A DNA stretch of 54,589 nt, from assembly GCF_004015795.1 (NCBI RefSeq), contig NZ_ML137218.1:242949-297537 (forward strand). The letters are read 5' to 3'. Under the pieces are notes generated by a model that was not told the origin of the DNA, made no database searches, and was given only the letters and a program-made list of their open reading frames with translations. Numbering within the stretch: the stretch's first letter is position 1; every line of letters starts with the position of its first letter. Positions 20,229 to 28,957 of this stretch are shown here, in pieces. The position numbers were made by a program, and so were the translations under genes. The stretch is from Falsirhodobacter deserti. Lineage in GTDB: Bacteria > Pseudomonadota > Alphaproteobacteria > Rhodobacterales > Rhodobacteraceae.

Positions 20229-20305
20229 TGGTAGCGGAGGAGGGATTTGAACCCCCGACCTAAGGATTATGATTCCTCCGCTCTAACCAGCTGAGCTACT
20301 CCGCC
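20229..20305 (-). tRNA. tRNA-Met (anticodon CAT)
   Basis: The minus strand folds as a cloverleaf: acceptor GGCGGAG/CTCCGCT with a G-T closing pair, D-arm GCTC/GAGC, anticodon loop ATCATAA in a GAGGA/TCCTT stem, T-loop TTCAAAT and encoded CCA. CAT could also be the lysidine-modified tRNA-Ile2. An elongator Met identity is more likely from overall similarity but is not proven. It is not the initiator, because position 1-72 pairs. Confidence 0.9.
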
Positions 20306-20359
20306 ATCGGGGCGGACAGGTATGCGACCTGCGCGGCGGCGTCAAGCATCTTTTTTCGA

Positions 20360-20836
20360 TTATTGTGCCGCAGCCGTGCCCCGGACCCGGGATTCATCGG
20401 AAACGTTGCGGGCCCATTGGGCGATGCGTTGGTCAAGCTGGCCCTGCACCTTCGTCCGGGCCAGCCGCAGCGATTGCACCAGAAGCCGCGCCGTCAGGTT
20501 GCGCGGGCGCAGGTCCAGCGTCGCCACGACGCGCGACTGTTCGGGGGCCAGCGCCAGGAGGTCCAGCACGATGTCCACGTCCAGCGACGGGTCGGCCAGC
20601 GCCAGCCGGATCTGCCGCCCCGGATCCACCGACACCAGTGTCACCGTCATGTTGCGCATCGCCCCGCGCAGGCGGAACTGCGCGTTCCAAGTGGTGCCCG
20701 GCTGGATGGGGCCGGGGCTGCGGGTGGCGACAGTGTTGCGCTTGCGGATCGAACGTTCCCACGCCTCGAAGTCCGACATCCTGGCGAAAACGTATTCGGT
20801 GGGGGCGTTGATGTCGCCCGTGCTGGTGAACTTCAT
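20360..20836 (-). CDS. SRPBCC-fold (START/polyketide cyclase-like) protein
   Basis: This 158-residue protein has the SRPBCC pattern: an opening strand with KFTSTGDINAPTEYVFARMSDFEAWE, the alternating strands of a helix-grip fold (MTVTLVSVDPGRQIRLAL; SRVVATLDLRPR) and a long C-terminal helix (LLVQSLRLARTKVQGQLDQRIAQWA). Such proteins bind hydrophobic ligands or lipids in a deep pocket; the ligand is unknown. No signal peptide is present. It follows nudC on the same strand. Confidence 0.8.
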   Translation of the reverse strand: MKFTSTGDINAPTEYVFARMSDFEAWERSIRKRNTVATRSPGPIQPGTTWNAQFRLRGAMRNMTVTLVSVDPGRQIRLALADPSLDVDIVLDLLALAPEQSRVVATLDLRPRNLTARLLVQSLRLARTKVQGQLDQRIAQWARNVSDESRVRGTAAAQ

Positions 20837-20872
20837 GTTTCTCCGTCCCGATGAACCCTCACGACTTTGGGA

Positions 20873-21790
20873 TCAATCCAGATCATCCGCAAGCCAGCGC
20901 GTGATGACATGGTGCGCGATGGTGCCCTCGGGCGGCAACGAAACGTCTGGATGGCGGCCGATCATCGCCTCCATCACCTCCGCCTTGTCGGCCCAGCGGG
21001 CGGCCTCGATTTCGGCCGGATCGATGGTAATGTCGGTGCTGGTGGCCTGACCGACGCAGCCCAGCATCAAAGACGCGGGATAGGGCCAGGGCTGGCTGCA
21101 CAGATAGCGGACATGGCCGACGCCGACTCCCGTTTCCTCCATCACCTCGCGGCGGACGGCAGCTTCCACCGTCTCGCCGGGCTCGACAAAGCCGGCAAGG
21201 CACGAATACAGCCCAGACCGCCATCCCGGAGACCGGCCAAGAAGCAGCCGGTCCCCGTCCAGCACCAGCATGATGACCACGGGATCGGTGCGGGGGAAAT
21301 GCTGCGTCGCACAGGCGGGGCAGTTCCGTTGCCATCCTGCTTGAACCATGTCGGATGGGTGCCCGCACGAGGCGCAGAACCGATGGCTCCGGTTCCAGTG
21401 GACCAGGGCCTTGGCTGTGGCCGCGGCTTCTGCTTCGGGCACCGTCAGCTGTGCCATCACGTCGCGCAGGGCGGTGAAACCTGCATCTGCCGGCAGCTCG
21501 GGATGTGGTTGCAGCCCCGCAGCGAAGGGGGCTTCCAGCCCGGCTGTTCCCGCCTCGGGCGACCAGTCGGAAATGTCGCGGGCGTGAAGCGGTCCTTCCG
21601 CATCATATCCCAGAAACAGCGCCGGCCCTGCGTGGGCAAAGACGGGGCTTTGCGGCGGCAGCCACACCAGGCGTGACCCCTGAACCGGCACATTGCCGCG
21701 CCACAGGGCAAGAACCCGCGTGGCGGCTGGTGGATCGGCCCGCAGATGCGCGGCGCGGGCAAGGCCGGACGTTCCGAATGTGAGTGTCAT
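20873..21790 (-). CDS. nudC: NAD(H) pyrophosphatase / RNA decapping NudC
   Basis: NudC hydrolyses NADH to NMNH and AMP and removes NAD caps from RNA. The 305 residues show a zinc ribbon (CASCGHPSD ... CPACATQHFPRTDP), the Nudix box GFVEPGETVEAAVRREVMEETGV in its usual GX5EX7REUXEEXGU form, and the NudC-specific SQPWPYPASLM motif. An AAGGA site precedes the ATG. It is divergent from a CpdB-like gene, with an A/T-rich promoter region between. Confidence 0.94.
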   Translation of the reverse strand: MTLTFGTSGLARAAHLRADPPAATRVLALWRGNVPVQGSRLVWLPPQSPVFAHAGPALFLGYDAEGPLHARDISDWSPEAGTAGLEAPFAAGLQPHPELPADAGFTALRDVMAQLTVPEAEAAATAKALVHWNRSHRFCASCGHPSDMVQAGWQRNCPACATQHFPRTDPVVIMLVLDGDRLLLGRSPGWRSGLYSCLAGFVEPGETVEAAVRREVMEETGVGVGHVRYLCSQPWPYPASLMLGCVGQATSTDITIDPAEIEAARWADKAEVMEAMIGRHPDVSLPPEGTIAHHVITRWLADDLD

Positions 21791-21900
21791 GTTATCCTTT
21801 CGGAGCGAATGCGACCCATAAGGGGAAAGAGGTTTTTTTCGGGAATTTACTTTTCTTTTTCAAAGATAAACCGCAACACTCACTTCTATGTGACAATCGG

Positions 21901-23742
21901 ATGGGTGGGATGAAGGCAGGGCCAGGCAGCAAGGAGCAGCAACAGGCAACGCGTGTCGTCAATGACGCGACGCTGGTCGACCTGCGTATCCTTGCAACCA
22001 GCGACATCCATGGCTGGCTGGAGGCATGGGATTATCACAGCGCGCGCCCGCTGCCCGCGGCCGGACTTGCGCGAACCGCCACCCTGATCGAAAAGGCGCG
22101 GGAAGGGGCAGAAAACTCGCTGTTGTTCGACAATGGCGACTTTCTGCAAGGCAGCCCTCTTGCGGAGTGGTCTGCGGGAAATCCGGAAGCACCGCACCCG
22201 ATCATCGCCGCCATGAACCATCTGCATTATGATGCGGCCACGCTTGGAAACCACGAATTCAACTTCGGGCTTGAGATGCTGGAGGGGGCCGTGGCGCAGG
22301 CCGGCTTTCCCATCGTCTCGGCCAACATCTCCCGCCTGGGCGGCACGCCCCTTGTGCCGCGCACAACCGTGCTGCACCGGCAGGTAGCGGACAGGGCGGG
22401 GCGGGTGCATCCGCTGCGGGTGGGGGTGATCGGCTTCCTGCCCGTTCAGGTCATGATCTGGGATCATTCGCTTCTGACCGGACGAGTGGAGGTGGAAACA
22501 CCACTGGCCGCCGCACGGCGTCACGTGGCGACCTTGCGGCAGCGATGCGATCTGTTGGTGGCGCTTTGTCACGGCGGCATCGGGTGCGCCTCGGCGGCCG
22601 AGGGGAGCGAGGATTTCGCGACCGCCATCGCGGGTGTTGCCGGCGTCGATGTGGTGATTGCGGGGCACAGCCACCTTGTTTTCCCCGATCATCGCTTCCG
22701 CGGGCTGGAAGGGGTGGATGCCGAGGGCGGCAGCCTGCAGGGCAAGCCCGCCGTCATGCCCGGTTCGCGCGGATCGCATCTGGGGCTGGTGGATCTGCAA
22801 CTGGAGGTACGTGACTGGTCGGTCGCATCTTCGTCCAGCCGCCTTGTCGCGGCGGGGCCCGCGCCGCCCGCACCATCGCTGCGCCGCGTGATCGGCCCCG
22901 CGCATGATGCCGTCCGCCGGGAGATGGACCGCCCGCTGGGGCACAGCGACGTACCCCTGAACAGCTTCTTTGCCCTTGTCGCCCCCTCCCGCGCGACGGC
23001 GCTTGTGGCCGAGGCTTCGGCGCGCCATGTGCGAAACCTGTTGGGGGACGATCTGCCCGTTCTGGGAACGGGGCAACCCTTCAAGGTGGGCGGGCGCGGG
23101 GGCGCAGGCTATTTCACCGATGTTCCCGCAGGTCCTCTTTCGCTGCGTCATGCCAACGATCTGTACGTCTATCCCAATACGCTGGCCGTTCTGCGCCTGA
23201 CCGGGCATGAGATCCGCCTGTGGCTGGAGCGTGCGGCCGGAGCCTTCCGCCTGATCCATCCCGGAAAGGCCGACCAGCCTTTGTTGGATCCCGATTTTCC
23301 CGCGTATAACTTCGATGTGGTACATGGGGTGGAGTTCAAAATTGACCTGTCCCGCCCGCCCATGTTTGATAACACTTCCGCGCAGGTTTCGGACGGGCGC
23401 ATCACGCAGATCCTCTACAACGACGCACCGCTTGATCCGCAGGCGGAATTTCTGGTCGTAACAAGCGACTATCGCGCTGGCGGAGTGGGGGGCTACGCGC
23501 CCCGTCTGCCTTTCATGACCAGCAAGACCCTGTTGCGTGACGTGGTGGCGCAGCATCTGCGGGACATGCCGCCCACCCGCGCGGAAAAGCCGTTCTGGCG
23601 TTTCATGCCCATGGCGGGCACATCCGTCACGTTCCCCACCTCTCCGCGGGCCCTGTCGCATCTGGATGAGGTGCCGCATCTGTCGCTGACGCCGCTGGCT
23701 CACGATCGCGATGGTTTCCTGACAATGCGGCTCGACCTCTGA
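21901..23742 (+). CDS. cpdB: CpdB-like 2',3'-cyclic nucleotide phosphodiesterase / 3'-nucleotidase
   Basis: The 613-residue protein has the calcineurin-like metal motifs ATSDIHGWLEAWDY, DNGDFLQGSPL, GNHEFNFGLEML, CHGGIG and AGHSHLVFPD, followed by a 5'-nucleotidase C-terminal domain (YVYPNTLAVLRLTGHEI; SDYRAGGVGGY). These match CpdB. It should hydrolyse 2',3'-cyclic nucleotides and 3'-nucleotides. Unlike E. coli CpdB it lacks a signal peptide at any plausible start (21901, or 21910 three codons on). An open frame continues 39 codons upstream but that part overlaps A/T-rich promoter sequence and looks non-coding. Confidence 0.85.
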   Translation: MGGMKAGPGSKEQQQATRVVNDATLVDLRILATSDIHGWLEAWDYHSARPLPAAGLARTATLIEKAREGAENSLLFDNGDFLQGSPLAEWSAGNPEAPHPIIAAMNHLHYDAATLGNHEFNFGLEMLEGAVAQAGFPIVSANISRLGGTPLVPRTTVLHRQVADRAGRVHPLRVGVIGFLPVQVMIWDHSLLTGRVEVETPLAAARRHVATLRQRCDLLVALCHGGIGCASAAEGSEDFATAIAGVAGVDVVIAGHSHLVFPDHRFRGLEGVDAEGGSLQGKPAVMPGSRGSHLGLVDLQLEVRDWSVASSSSRLVAAGPAPPAPSLRRVIGPAHDAVRREMDRPLGHSDVPLNSFFALVAPSRATALVAEASARHVRNLLGDDLPVLGTGQPFKVGGRGGAGYFTDVPAGPLSLRHANDLYVYPNTLAVLRLTGHEIRLWLERAAGAFRLIHPGKADQPLLDPDFPAYNFDVVHGVEFKIDLSRPPMFDNTSAQVSDGRITQILYNDAPLDPQAEFLVVTSDYRAGGVGGYAPRLPFMTSKTLLRDVVAQHLRDMPPTRAEKPFWRFMPMAGTSVTFPTSPRALSHLDEVPHLSLTPLAHDRDGFLTMRLDL

Positions 23743-23774
23743 CTTGCATGCGCCGAACGTCCGCTCTATATGCA

Positions 23775-23878
23775 GGGGCGAGAGGTTGGCGCGGGCAGGC
23801 GCCTCGCCAACCCGGTCAGGTCCGGAAGGAAGCAGCCGTAACGATTCCCGTCTGGGTCGCTGTCCAGCCTCTCACCTC
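23775..23878 (+). ncRNA. ffs: Small SRP RNA (4.5S RNA)
   Basis: The segment GGTCAGGTCCGGAAGGAAGC is the conserved SRP domain IV that binds Ffh, with AGCCGTAACGA completing it. GAGAGGTTGG (23780-23789) pairs with CCAGCCTCTC (23864-23873) to close the long hairpin. Ends are approximate. Its partner ffh is 5 kb downstream. Confidence 0.92.
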
Positions 23879-23938
23879 CCCTTCCCGCACAGTCGGCTGC
23901 TGGCGCAGGATCCGCAGGCACGTGGTTTGCCAACGGGG

Positions 23939-24340
23939 TCAGTGCAGGTCGCTCAGCGCTTCCTTGCATGCTTCGGCGCAACGCGTGCAGGATTCGGCGC
24001 AGATGCGGCAATGGTTGTGCATCTGTGCGTGTTTGCCGCACTCTTCCGCGCAGGCCTCGCAGGCGGTGCCGCAAGCTTCGATCACGCTGCGGATGACCGC
24101 GATGTTCGTGCCGGTGCGCCGCGACGCGACGGATCCTGCCGCCGCACAGATATCGGCGCAATCAAGGTTGAGGCGGATGCACTGGCGAAGCTTTTCCACC
24201 ATGTCCTCGGCCAGGCAGGCATCTGCACAGGCGGTGCAGGTTTGCGCACAGCTATAGCACTCCTCGATGCAGTGGAGGAGCTTGTCGGCGGTGCTGCCCT
24301 GAACATCGGGATGGGTCGAGATCATCTGGTGAACGTTCAT
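23939..24340 (-). CDS. Four-helix-bundle copper storage protein, Csp3-like
   Basis: The 133-residue protein has 18 cysteines arranged as CXXXC and CXXC repeats along predicted helices (HCIEECYSCAQTCTACADAC; EACGTACEACAEEC; CRICAESCTRCAEAC) with nearby His residues. This is the DUF326/Csp pattern; known Csp proteins hold many Cu(I) ions inside a four-helix bundle. There is no signal peptide, so it is probably cytosolic as in Csp3. The ATG at 24340 has a GGAGA site; another ATG lies four codons upstream. It is divergent from dnaX. Confidence 0.87.
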   Translation of the reverse strand: MNVHQMISTHPDVQGSTADKLLHCIEECYSCAQTCTACADACLAEDMVEKLRQCIRLNLDCADICAAAGSVASRRTGTNIAVIRSVIEACGTACEACAEECGKHAQMHNHCRICAESCTRCAEACKEALSDLH

Positions 24341-24521
24341 GTCGGTCTCCATCAGGTCTGGCTTGCTTGAGTGATCCCAACAGATGTGGGCGGCCCGATG
24401 TTCCCGGACCGGCTTGCCTGAACTGCATTCGGCCTGTCCGGCGGGGTCGCGCGCATCGCCAAGGGTGGACGAAGTGCGCACCGATCCTTACGTTGGGGCG
24501 ATCCTCAACCGGGACATCACG

Positions 24522-26207
24522 ATGACTGACGCCTCCGGGGCCGCCTATCAGGTGCTGGCCCGCAAATACCGCCCTGAAACCTTCGCCGATCTGGTCGGGC
24601 AGGAGGCGATGGTTCGGACGCTGAAGAACGCTTTCGCCGCTGATCGCATCGCGCATGCCTTCATCATGACGGGGATTCGCGGCACCGGAAAAACAACGAC
24701 GGCGCGGATCATCGCCAAGGGACTGAACTGCACCGGTCCGGACGGGCAGGGCGGTCCGACCACCGATCCCTGTGGCGTGTGCGAGGCGTGCCGCGCCATC
24801 ACCGAAGGCCGCCATGTTGATGTCATGGAAATGGATGCCGCATCGCGCACCGGCGTGAACGACATCCGCGAGATCACGGAGTCGGTGCATTATCGGGCGG
24901 CCTCGGCACGCTACAAGATCTATATCATCGACGAGGTTCACATGCTGTCCACCAGCGCGTTCAACGCGCTGCTGAAGACGCTGGAGGAACCCCCCGCCCA
25001 TGTGAAGTTCATCTTCGCGACGACGGAAATCCGCAAGGTTCCCGTCACCGTCCTGTCGCGCTGTCAGCGCTTCGATCTGAAACGGATCGAGCCGGAGGTG
25101 ATGATCGGCCTTCTGCGCCGCATTGCCGACCGGGAGGGCGCGCAGATCGCCGATGACGCCCTTGCGCTGATCACGCGTGCGGCCGAAGGATCGGCGCGGG
25201 ATGCGACAAGCCTGCTGGATCAGGCCATCAGCCACGGCGCGGGCGAAACCGGTGCCGACCAGGTTCGCGCCATGCTGGGGCTTGCCGATCGGGGGCGGGT
25301 GCTTGACCTGTTCGATCTGGTAATGAAGGGCGATGCCGCGGGCGCGCTTTCGGAACTGGCAGCGCAATATGCCGATGGGGCCGATCCGATGGCCGTGCTT
25401 CGTGATCTGGCCGAGATCACGCACTGGATTTCCGTCATCAAGATCACGCCTGAAGCGGCCGATGATCCGACGACTCCGCCGGATGAACGCACGCGCGGCC
25501 TGGAAATGGCCGGACAGCTTCCGATGCGCGTGCTGACCCGCGCGTGGCAGATGCTGCTGAAGGCGCTGGAGGAGGTTGCTGCCGCCCCCAATGCCATGAT
25601 GGCCGCCGAAATGGCGATCATCCGCCTGACCCATGTGGCCGACCTGCCGGACCCCGAGGCGTTGATCCGCCGTATCCAGTCCCTGCCGCAGCCCGCCCAT
25701 GCCGCGCCGGCGCCTGCCCCGCAGGGAAGTGGCGGCGGCACGCGGATGGCGCGGGCCGTGGGGGGCGGCACCGTTTCGCAGGCGCTGCCCGCCACGTTCG
25801 AAAGCGTGGTCGGCTTGATCCGCGAGAAGCGCGACATGAAGCTGCTGACCGAGGTGGAGCTGGGCCTTCGCCTTGTCAGCTATCAGCCCGGCCGGATCGA
25901 GTTCGAGCCCGGTCCCGCCGCCCCCCGCGATCTGGCCGCGCGCCTTGCGCAGCGGCTGCAGGTCTGGACGGGGCAGCGCTGGGGTGTATCTGTGGTCGGC
26001 TCGGGCGGGCAGCCCACGATCGCCGAACAGCAGGCCGCCGAAGAGGATGTGATGAAGGCGCAGGCGATGGCCTTGCCGATGGTGCAGGCGATCATGGCTG
26101 TCTTTCCCGGCGCGGAAATCGCCGAGATACGCGCCCCGCTGGCCGATGCCGCCGCCGAGGCACTGCCGGAAGTCGAAGATGAATGGGACCCTTTCGAGGA
26201 GGAATGA
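24522..26207 (+). CDS. dnaX: DNA polymerase III subunits gamma/tau
   Basis: DnaX is the AAA+ clamp-loader subunit of the replicative polymerase. The 561 residues show Walker A GIRGTGKTTTARI, a zinc site with four Cys (NCTG...DPCGVCEACRAI), Walker B YIIDEVHMLS, sensor 1 FIFATTEIRKVP, the SRC motif LSRCQRFD and a C-terminal tau-type region with Pro/Ala linkers. I place the start at MTDASGAAYQVLARKYRP; an upstream open extension is not conserved-looking. It leads a dnaX-ybaB-recR operon. Confidence 0.96.
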   Translation: MTDASGAAYQVLARKYRPETFADLVGQEAMVRTLKNAFAADRIAHAFIMTGIRGTGKTTTARIIAKGLNCTGPDGQGGPTTDPCGVCEACRAITEGRHVDVMEMDAASRTGVNDIREITESVHYRAASARYKIYIIDEVHMLSTSAFNALLKTLEEPPAHVKFIFATTEIRKVPVTVLSRCQRFDLKRIEPEVMIGLLRRIADREGAQIADDALALITRAAEGSARDATSLLDQAISHGAGETGADQVRAMLGLADRGRVLDLFDLVMKGDAAGALSELAAQYADGADPMAVLRDLAEITHWISVIKITPEAADDPTTPPDERTRGLEMAGQLPMRVLTRAWQMLLKALEEVAAAPNAMMAAEMAIIRLTHVADLPDPEALIRRIQSLPQPAHAAPAPAPQGSGGGTRMARAVGGGTVSQALPATFESVVGLIREKRDMKLLTEVELGLRLVSYQPGRIEFEPGPAAPRDLAARLAQRLQVWTGQRWGVSVVGSGGQPTIAEQQAAEEDVMKAQAMALPMVQAIMAVFPGAEIAEIRAPLADAAAEALPEVEDEWDPFEEE

Positions 26208-26208
26208 G

Positions 26209-26550
26209 ATGTTTGGGTTGAACGGTCTGGGCGACATGTCCAAGATGATGAAGCAGGCGCAGGATCTTCAAACGAAGATGACCGAGCTGCAGGAAGAACT
26301 GGGGCGCACTATCGTCACGGGCGAAGCCGGCGCGGGTCTTGTGAAGGCGCGCTGCACGGCCAAGGGCGATCTGACGGGGCTGGATATTGACCCCTCGATC
26401 TTCGTGGCATCCGAAAAGGAAGTGGTGGAAGATCTGATCCTTGCCGCCATCAAGGACGCGCAGAAAAACGCGGCCGACCGGCATCAGGCTGAAATGTCGA
26501 AGATGACCGCGGATCTGGGCCTGCCTGCCGGCATGAAGCTGCCGTTCTGA
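26209..26550 (+). CDS. YbaB/EbfC nucleoid-associated protein
   Basis: The 113-residue protein has the EbfC fold: two long helices ([25 protein letters not shown]) flanking a beta sheet ([30 protein letters not shown]). YbaB proteins bind DNA as tweezer-like dimers. It starts two bases after the dnaX stop with a GAGGAGGA site and is followed by recR after one base, the usual dnaX-ybaB-recR order. Confidence 0.94.
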   Translation: MFGLNGLGDMSKMMKQAQDLQTKMTELQEELGRTIVTGEAGAGLVKARCTAKGDLTGLDIDPSIFVASEKEVVEDLILAAIKDAQKNAADRHQAEMSKMTADLGLPAGMKLPF

Positions 26551-26551
26551 C

Positions 26552-27148
26552 ATGGCGGAGGCGCCGGGCGACATCCAGACGCTGATCGACCTGATGGCCC
26601 GTCTTCCGGGTTTCGGGCCGCGATCGGCGCGTCGCGCGGTGCTGACGATGCTGAAGAAGCGGGGGCAGGTGATGGCCCCGCTTGCGCAGGTGATGGCGCA
26701 GGTTGCGCTGAACGCGCGCGATTGCGTGCGTTGCGGCAACATCGGCGAGGCGGACCTGTGCCCTATCTGCCGCGACGATCGCCGCGCGAATGGCGAACTT
26801 TGCGTGGTGGAGGATGTTGCCGATCTTTGGGCGATGGAGCGGGGGCGGGCCTTTCGCGGCCGCTATCATGTTCTGGGCGGCACCCTTTCGGCGCTTGATG
26901 CCGTGGGGCCGGACGAGTTGCGCATCCCCCTGCTGATCGACCGCGTGGCCGAGGAAGGGATCACGGAGGTGATCCTTGCCCTGAACGCCACCGTGGACGG
27001 CCAGACCACGGCCCATTACATCGCCGAAAGGCTGGAAGGGCGGGTACGCGTCACCTCTCTTGCCCAGGGTGTGCCGGTGGGCGGAGAGCTTGACTACCTT
27101 GACGACGGCACGATCGGCGCGGCGCTGCGGGCGCGCCGCAGTCTTTAG
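26552..27148 (+). CDS. recR: Recombination protein RecR
   Basis: RecR forms a DNA clamp and with RecO and RecF loads RecA on gapped DNA. The 198 residues contain the HhH motif ([14 protein letters not shown]), the zinc finger [18 protein letters not shown], and a Toprim domain ([16 protein letters not shown]...; [22 protein letters not shown]). It overlaps the convergent exoD-like gene by four bases. Confidence 0.96.
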   Translation: MAEAPGDIQTLIDLMARLPGFGPRSARRAVLTMLKKRGQVMAPLAQVMAQVALNARDCVRCGNIGEADLCPICRDDRRANGELCVVEDVADLWAMERGRAFRGRYHVLGGTLSALDAVGPDELRIPLLIDRVAEEGITEVILALNATVDGQTTAHYIAERLEGRVRVTSLAQGVPVGGELDYLDDGTIGAALRARRSL

Positions 27149-27765
27149 TCGAAAGCGTTCTGCATCACGAAGATCGCGCCGGCCACCAGCGCCCAGATCA
27201 CGCCCCAGACGATCACCAGCGACAGCGCGCCCACCACCAGCCCGATGATGACCCAAAGGCCGTCACGTTCCAGCATGCCAAGCGAGATGATGGTCATGGC
27301 CAGCGCAGGCAGCATGTTGCCCAGCGGAATCGGCAGCGCAAGCACCAGCGCAAGAACAAGCAGCGCGGCGCCCAGAAAGCGCTGCGTGGTGGGCGTGATC
27401 ATGAAGGGAAGGCGCGGCACCAGAAGTTTTTCGGCCCGCGAAAGGATTGGCGTCATCTTCCCGACCAGCGCGGCGAAGGCCGAACGCTCCATGGACCGGC
27501 TGGCGATGAAGGCCGGCAGCCAGGGCATCTTGCCCAGCATCAGCTGCGCGGCCAGAAAGATCAGCGGCAGGCCCAGAATGCCCGAAGTGCCGGGCGGTGT
27601 CGGCAGCACGTTGGGCAGCGCGAAGATCAGAAGCAGCGCCCCGAAGGCGCGCCCGGCCATCGCCTCGATCAGGTCGGCGATGGAAATGCGGGACCGGTCC
27701 GGATCTTGTGCGATCTCCTCCAGAACCTCGGAAAGGCGGTGACGCTTCGGTGTCTGGGTGATCAT
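27145..27765 (-). CDS. ExoD family membrane protein
   Basis: This 206-residue protein has an N-terminal cytosolic helix ([26 protein letters not shown]) followed by four or more membrane segments ([85 protein letters not shown]). The [12 protein letters not shown] motif is typical of the exopolysaccharide-synthesis ExoD family, named from Sinorhizobium meliloti, where mutants affect surface polysaccharide and alkali tolerance. Molecular function is unknown. Confidence 0.88.
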   Translation of the reverse strand: MITQTPKRHRLSEVLEEIAQDPDRSRISIADLIEAMAGRAFGALLLIFALPNVLPTPPGTSGILGLPLIFLAAQLMLGKMPWLPAFIASRSMERSAFAALVGKMTPILSRAEKLLVPRLPFMITPTTQRFLGAALLVLALVLALPIPLGNMLPALAMTIISLGMLERDGLWVIIGLVVGALSLVIVWGVIWALVAGAIFVMQNAFD

Positions 27766-27835
27766 GGCTGGATCCTGGAGTCTCGCATCCGGTCAATGTG
27801 GGCGCGCGACCGGCAGGATGCAAGCCGCGAAAGGG

Positions 27836-28723
27836 TCAGGTCCAGTCGCGTGCGGCGGCCTTCAGATGGGAAAGAAACGTCTGCACCTTCAGCGTGCGGT
27901 GCAGGTCCACATGGGTGACCATCCAAAGCGGCGCATCCCATTCGGGACGCGGGGGCAGCACCTCCACCAGATCGTCGCGGCCAGCCGCCTGAAAGGATGA
28001 AACGAAGCCGATCCCTGCGCCGCTGGTCACTGCCGCTTCAAGCGCCCGGCTTTCCGATGCGCGGACCATGATCCGGTCGGCCGGCACCGCGCCAATCAAC
28101 CAGCGGTGATAGGGTGCGCGGGAAATCGGGCCTTCGGCCGTGACGAAGCGGTGGGCGGCCATATCTTCCAGCCCGTTCGGCATCCCATAGCGCCGGACAT
28201 AGCTTTTGGAGGCATAGAGCCCGCTGCTGATGCGTGACAGCGGCTGGGCCACGTTATCAGGCTCTTCCGGTGCGGCGCCCGCGCGGATGGCGACATGCGC
28301 CTCGCCATAATCCAGCCGGAACACGCGCATGTCCGACAGGAAGCGCACGATCAGGTTGGGGTGCTGTTCCTGAAAGTCGGCCAGCACCGGCATCAGCAGT
28401 TCAGCCACCCCGGTGATGGAGGTGACGACAAGTTCCCCCGCGACCTTTTCCCCCTGGCCACGGATTCGGCAGGCCAGCTGGCCGAACTGTTCCTCGGTTG
28501 TCTGGGCCACCGAAAACAGGTCGCGCCCCGCTTCCGTTGCGGTGTAACCGCGGGCATGGCGCTGGAACAGGCGGGTGCCGAGGCGCTTTTCCAGTGCGTC
28601 GATATGACGGATCACGGTGGCGTGGTGCACGCCAAGTGCCTCTGCCGCGCCGGATACGGTTCCAAGGCGGGCAACCTGAAAGGCGGTCCGGACCTCGTCC
28701 CAGTTGTCGAAACCCACGCGCAT
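27836..28723 (-). CDS. LysR family transcriptional regulator
   Basis: The 295-residue protein has a LysR-type winged helix (NWDEVRTAFQVARLGTVSGAAEALGVHHATVIRHIDALEKRLGTRLFQR) and an effector-binding periplasmic-binding-like domain. The HHATVIRHID variant of the recognition helix is seen in a subgroup of alphaproteobacterial LysR proteins. I place the start at MRVGFDNWD, three bases after a GAAGGGGG site; the much longer open frame upstream is antisense to ffh. The target gene is not obvious; it faces away from ffh. Confidence 0.9.
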   Translation of the reverse strand: MRVGFDNWDEVRTAFQVARLGTVSGAAEALGVHHATVIRHIDALEKRLGTRLFQRHARGYTATEAGRDLFSVAQTTEEQFGQLACRIRGQGEKVAGELVVTSITGVAELLMPVLADFQEQHPNLIVRFLSDMRVFRLDYGEAHVAIRAGAAPEEPDNVAQPLSRISSGLYASKSYVRRYGMPNGLEDMAAHRFVTAEGPISRAPYHRWLIGAVPADRIMVRASESRALEAAVTSGAGIGFVSSFQAAGRDDLVEVLPPRPEWDAPLWMVTHVDLHRTLKVQTFLSHLKAAARDWT

Positions 28724-28782
28724 CCCCCTTCTGTGCAATGGCAAGCAGCATAGGCTTACATGGCGCAGATGCAACGCCGTGC

Positions 28783-28811
28783 TTGACTCGGCGCACCCGC
28801 CAAGGTAGATG
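28783..28811 (+). promoter_or_regulatory. Likely sigma-70 promoter of the ffh operon
   Basis: TTGACT and TAGATG are separated by 17 bases. A leader of about 140 bases follows, including a CCCCCG/CGGGGG hairpin (28848-28864). Confidence 0.45.
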
Positions 28812-28957
28812 CAGCGCGATTTTCCGGAGTTTTTGAAGGCTCCGGTCCCCCGCCGATCGGGGGATCGCCATCCGCCAGCGCGTTGCGCCCGTGGGTGCCG
28901 TTGGTGTTTGGAGCGTCCTCGACTATCTCGGGGGCAGGCAATTGGAAAGGGATGCCG

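Noticed and set aside
20229..20305. tRNA-Ile2 reading of the CAT anticodon
   Set aside because: Possible in principle, but the body resembles elongator tRNA-Met of related bacteria; the ambiguity is stated in the feature.
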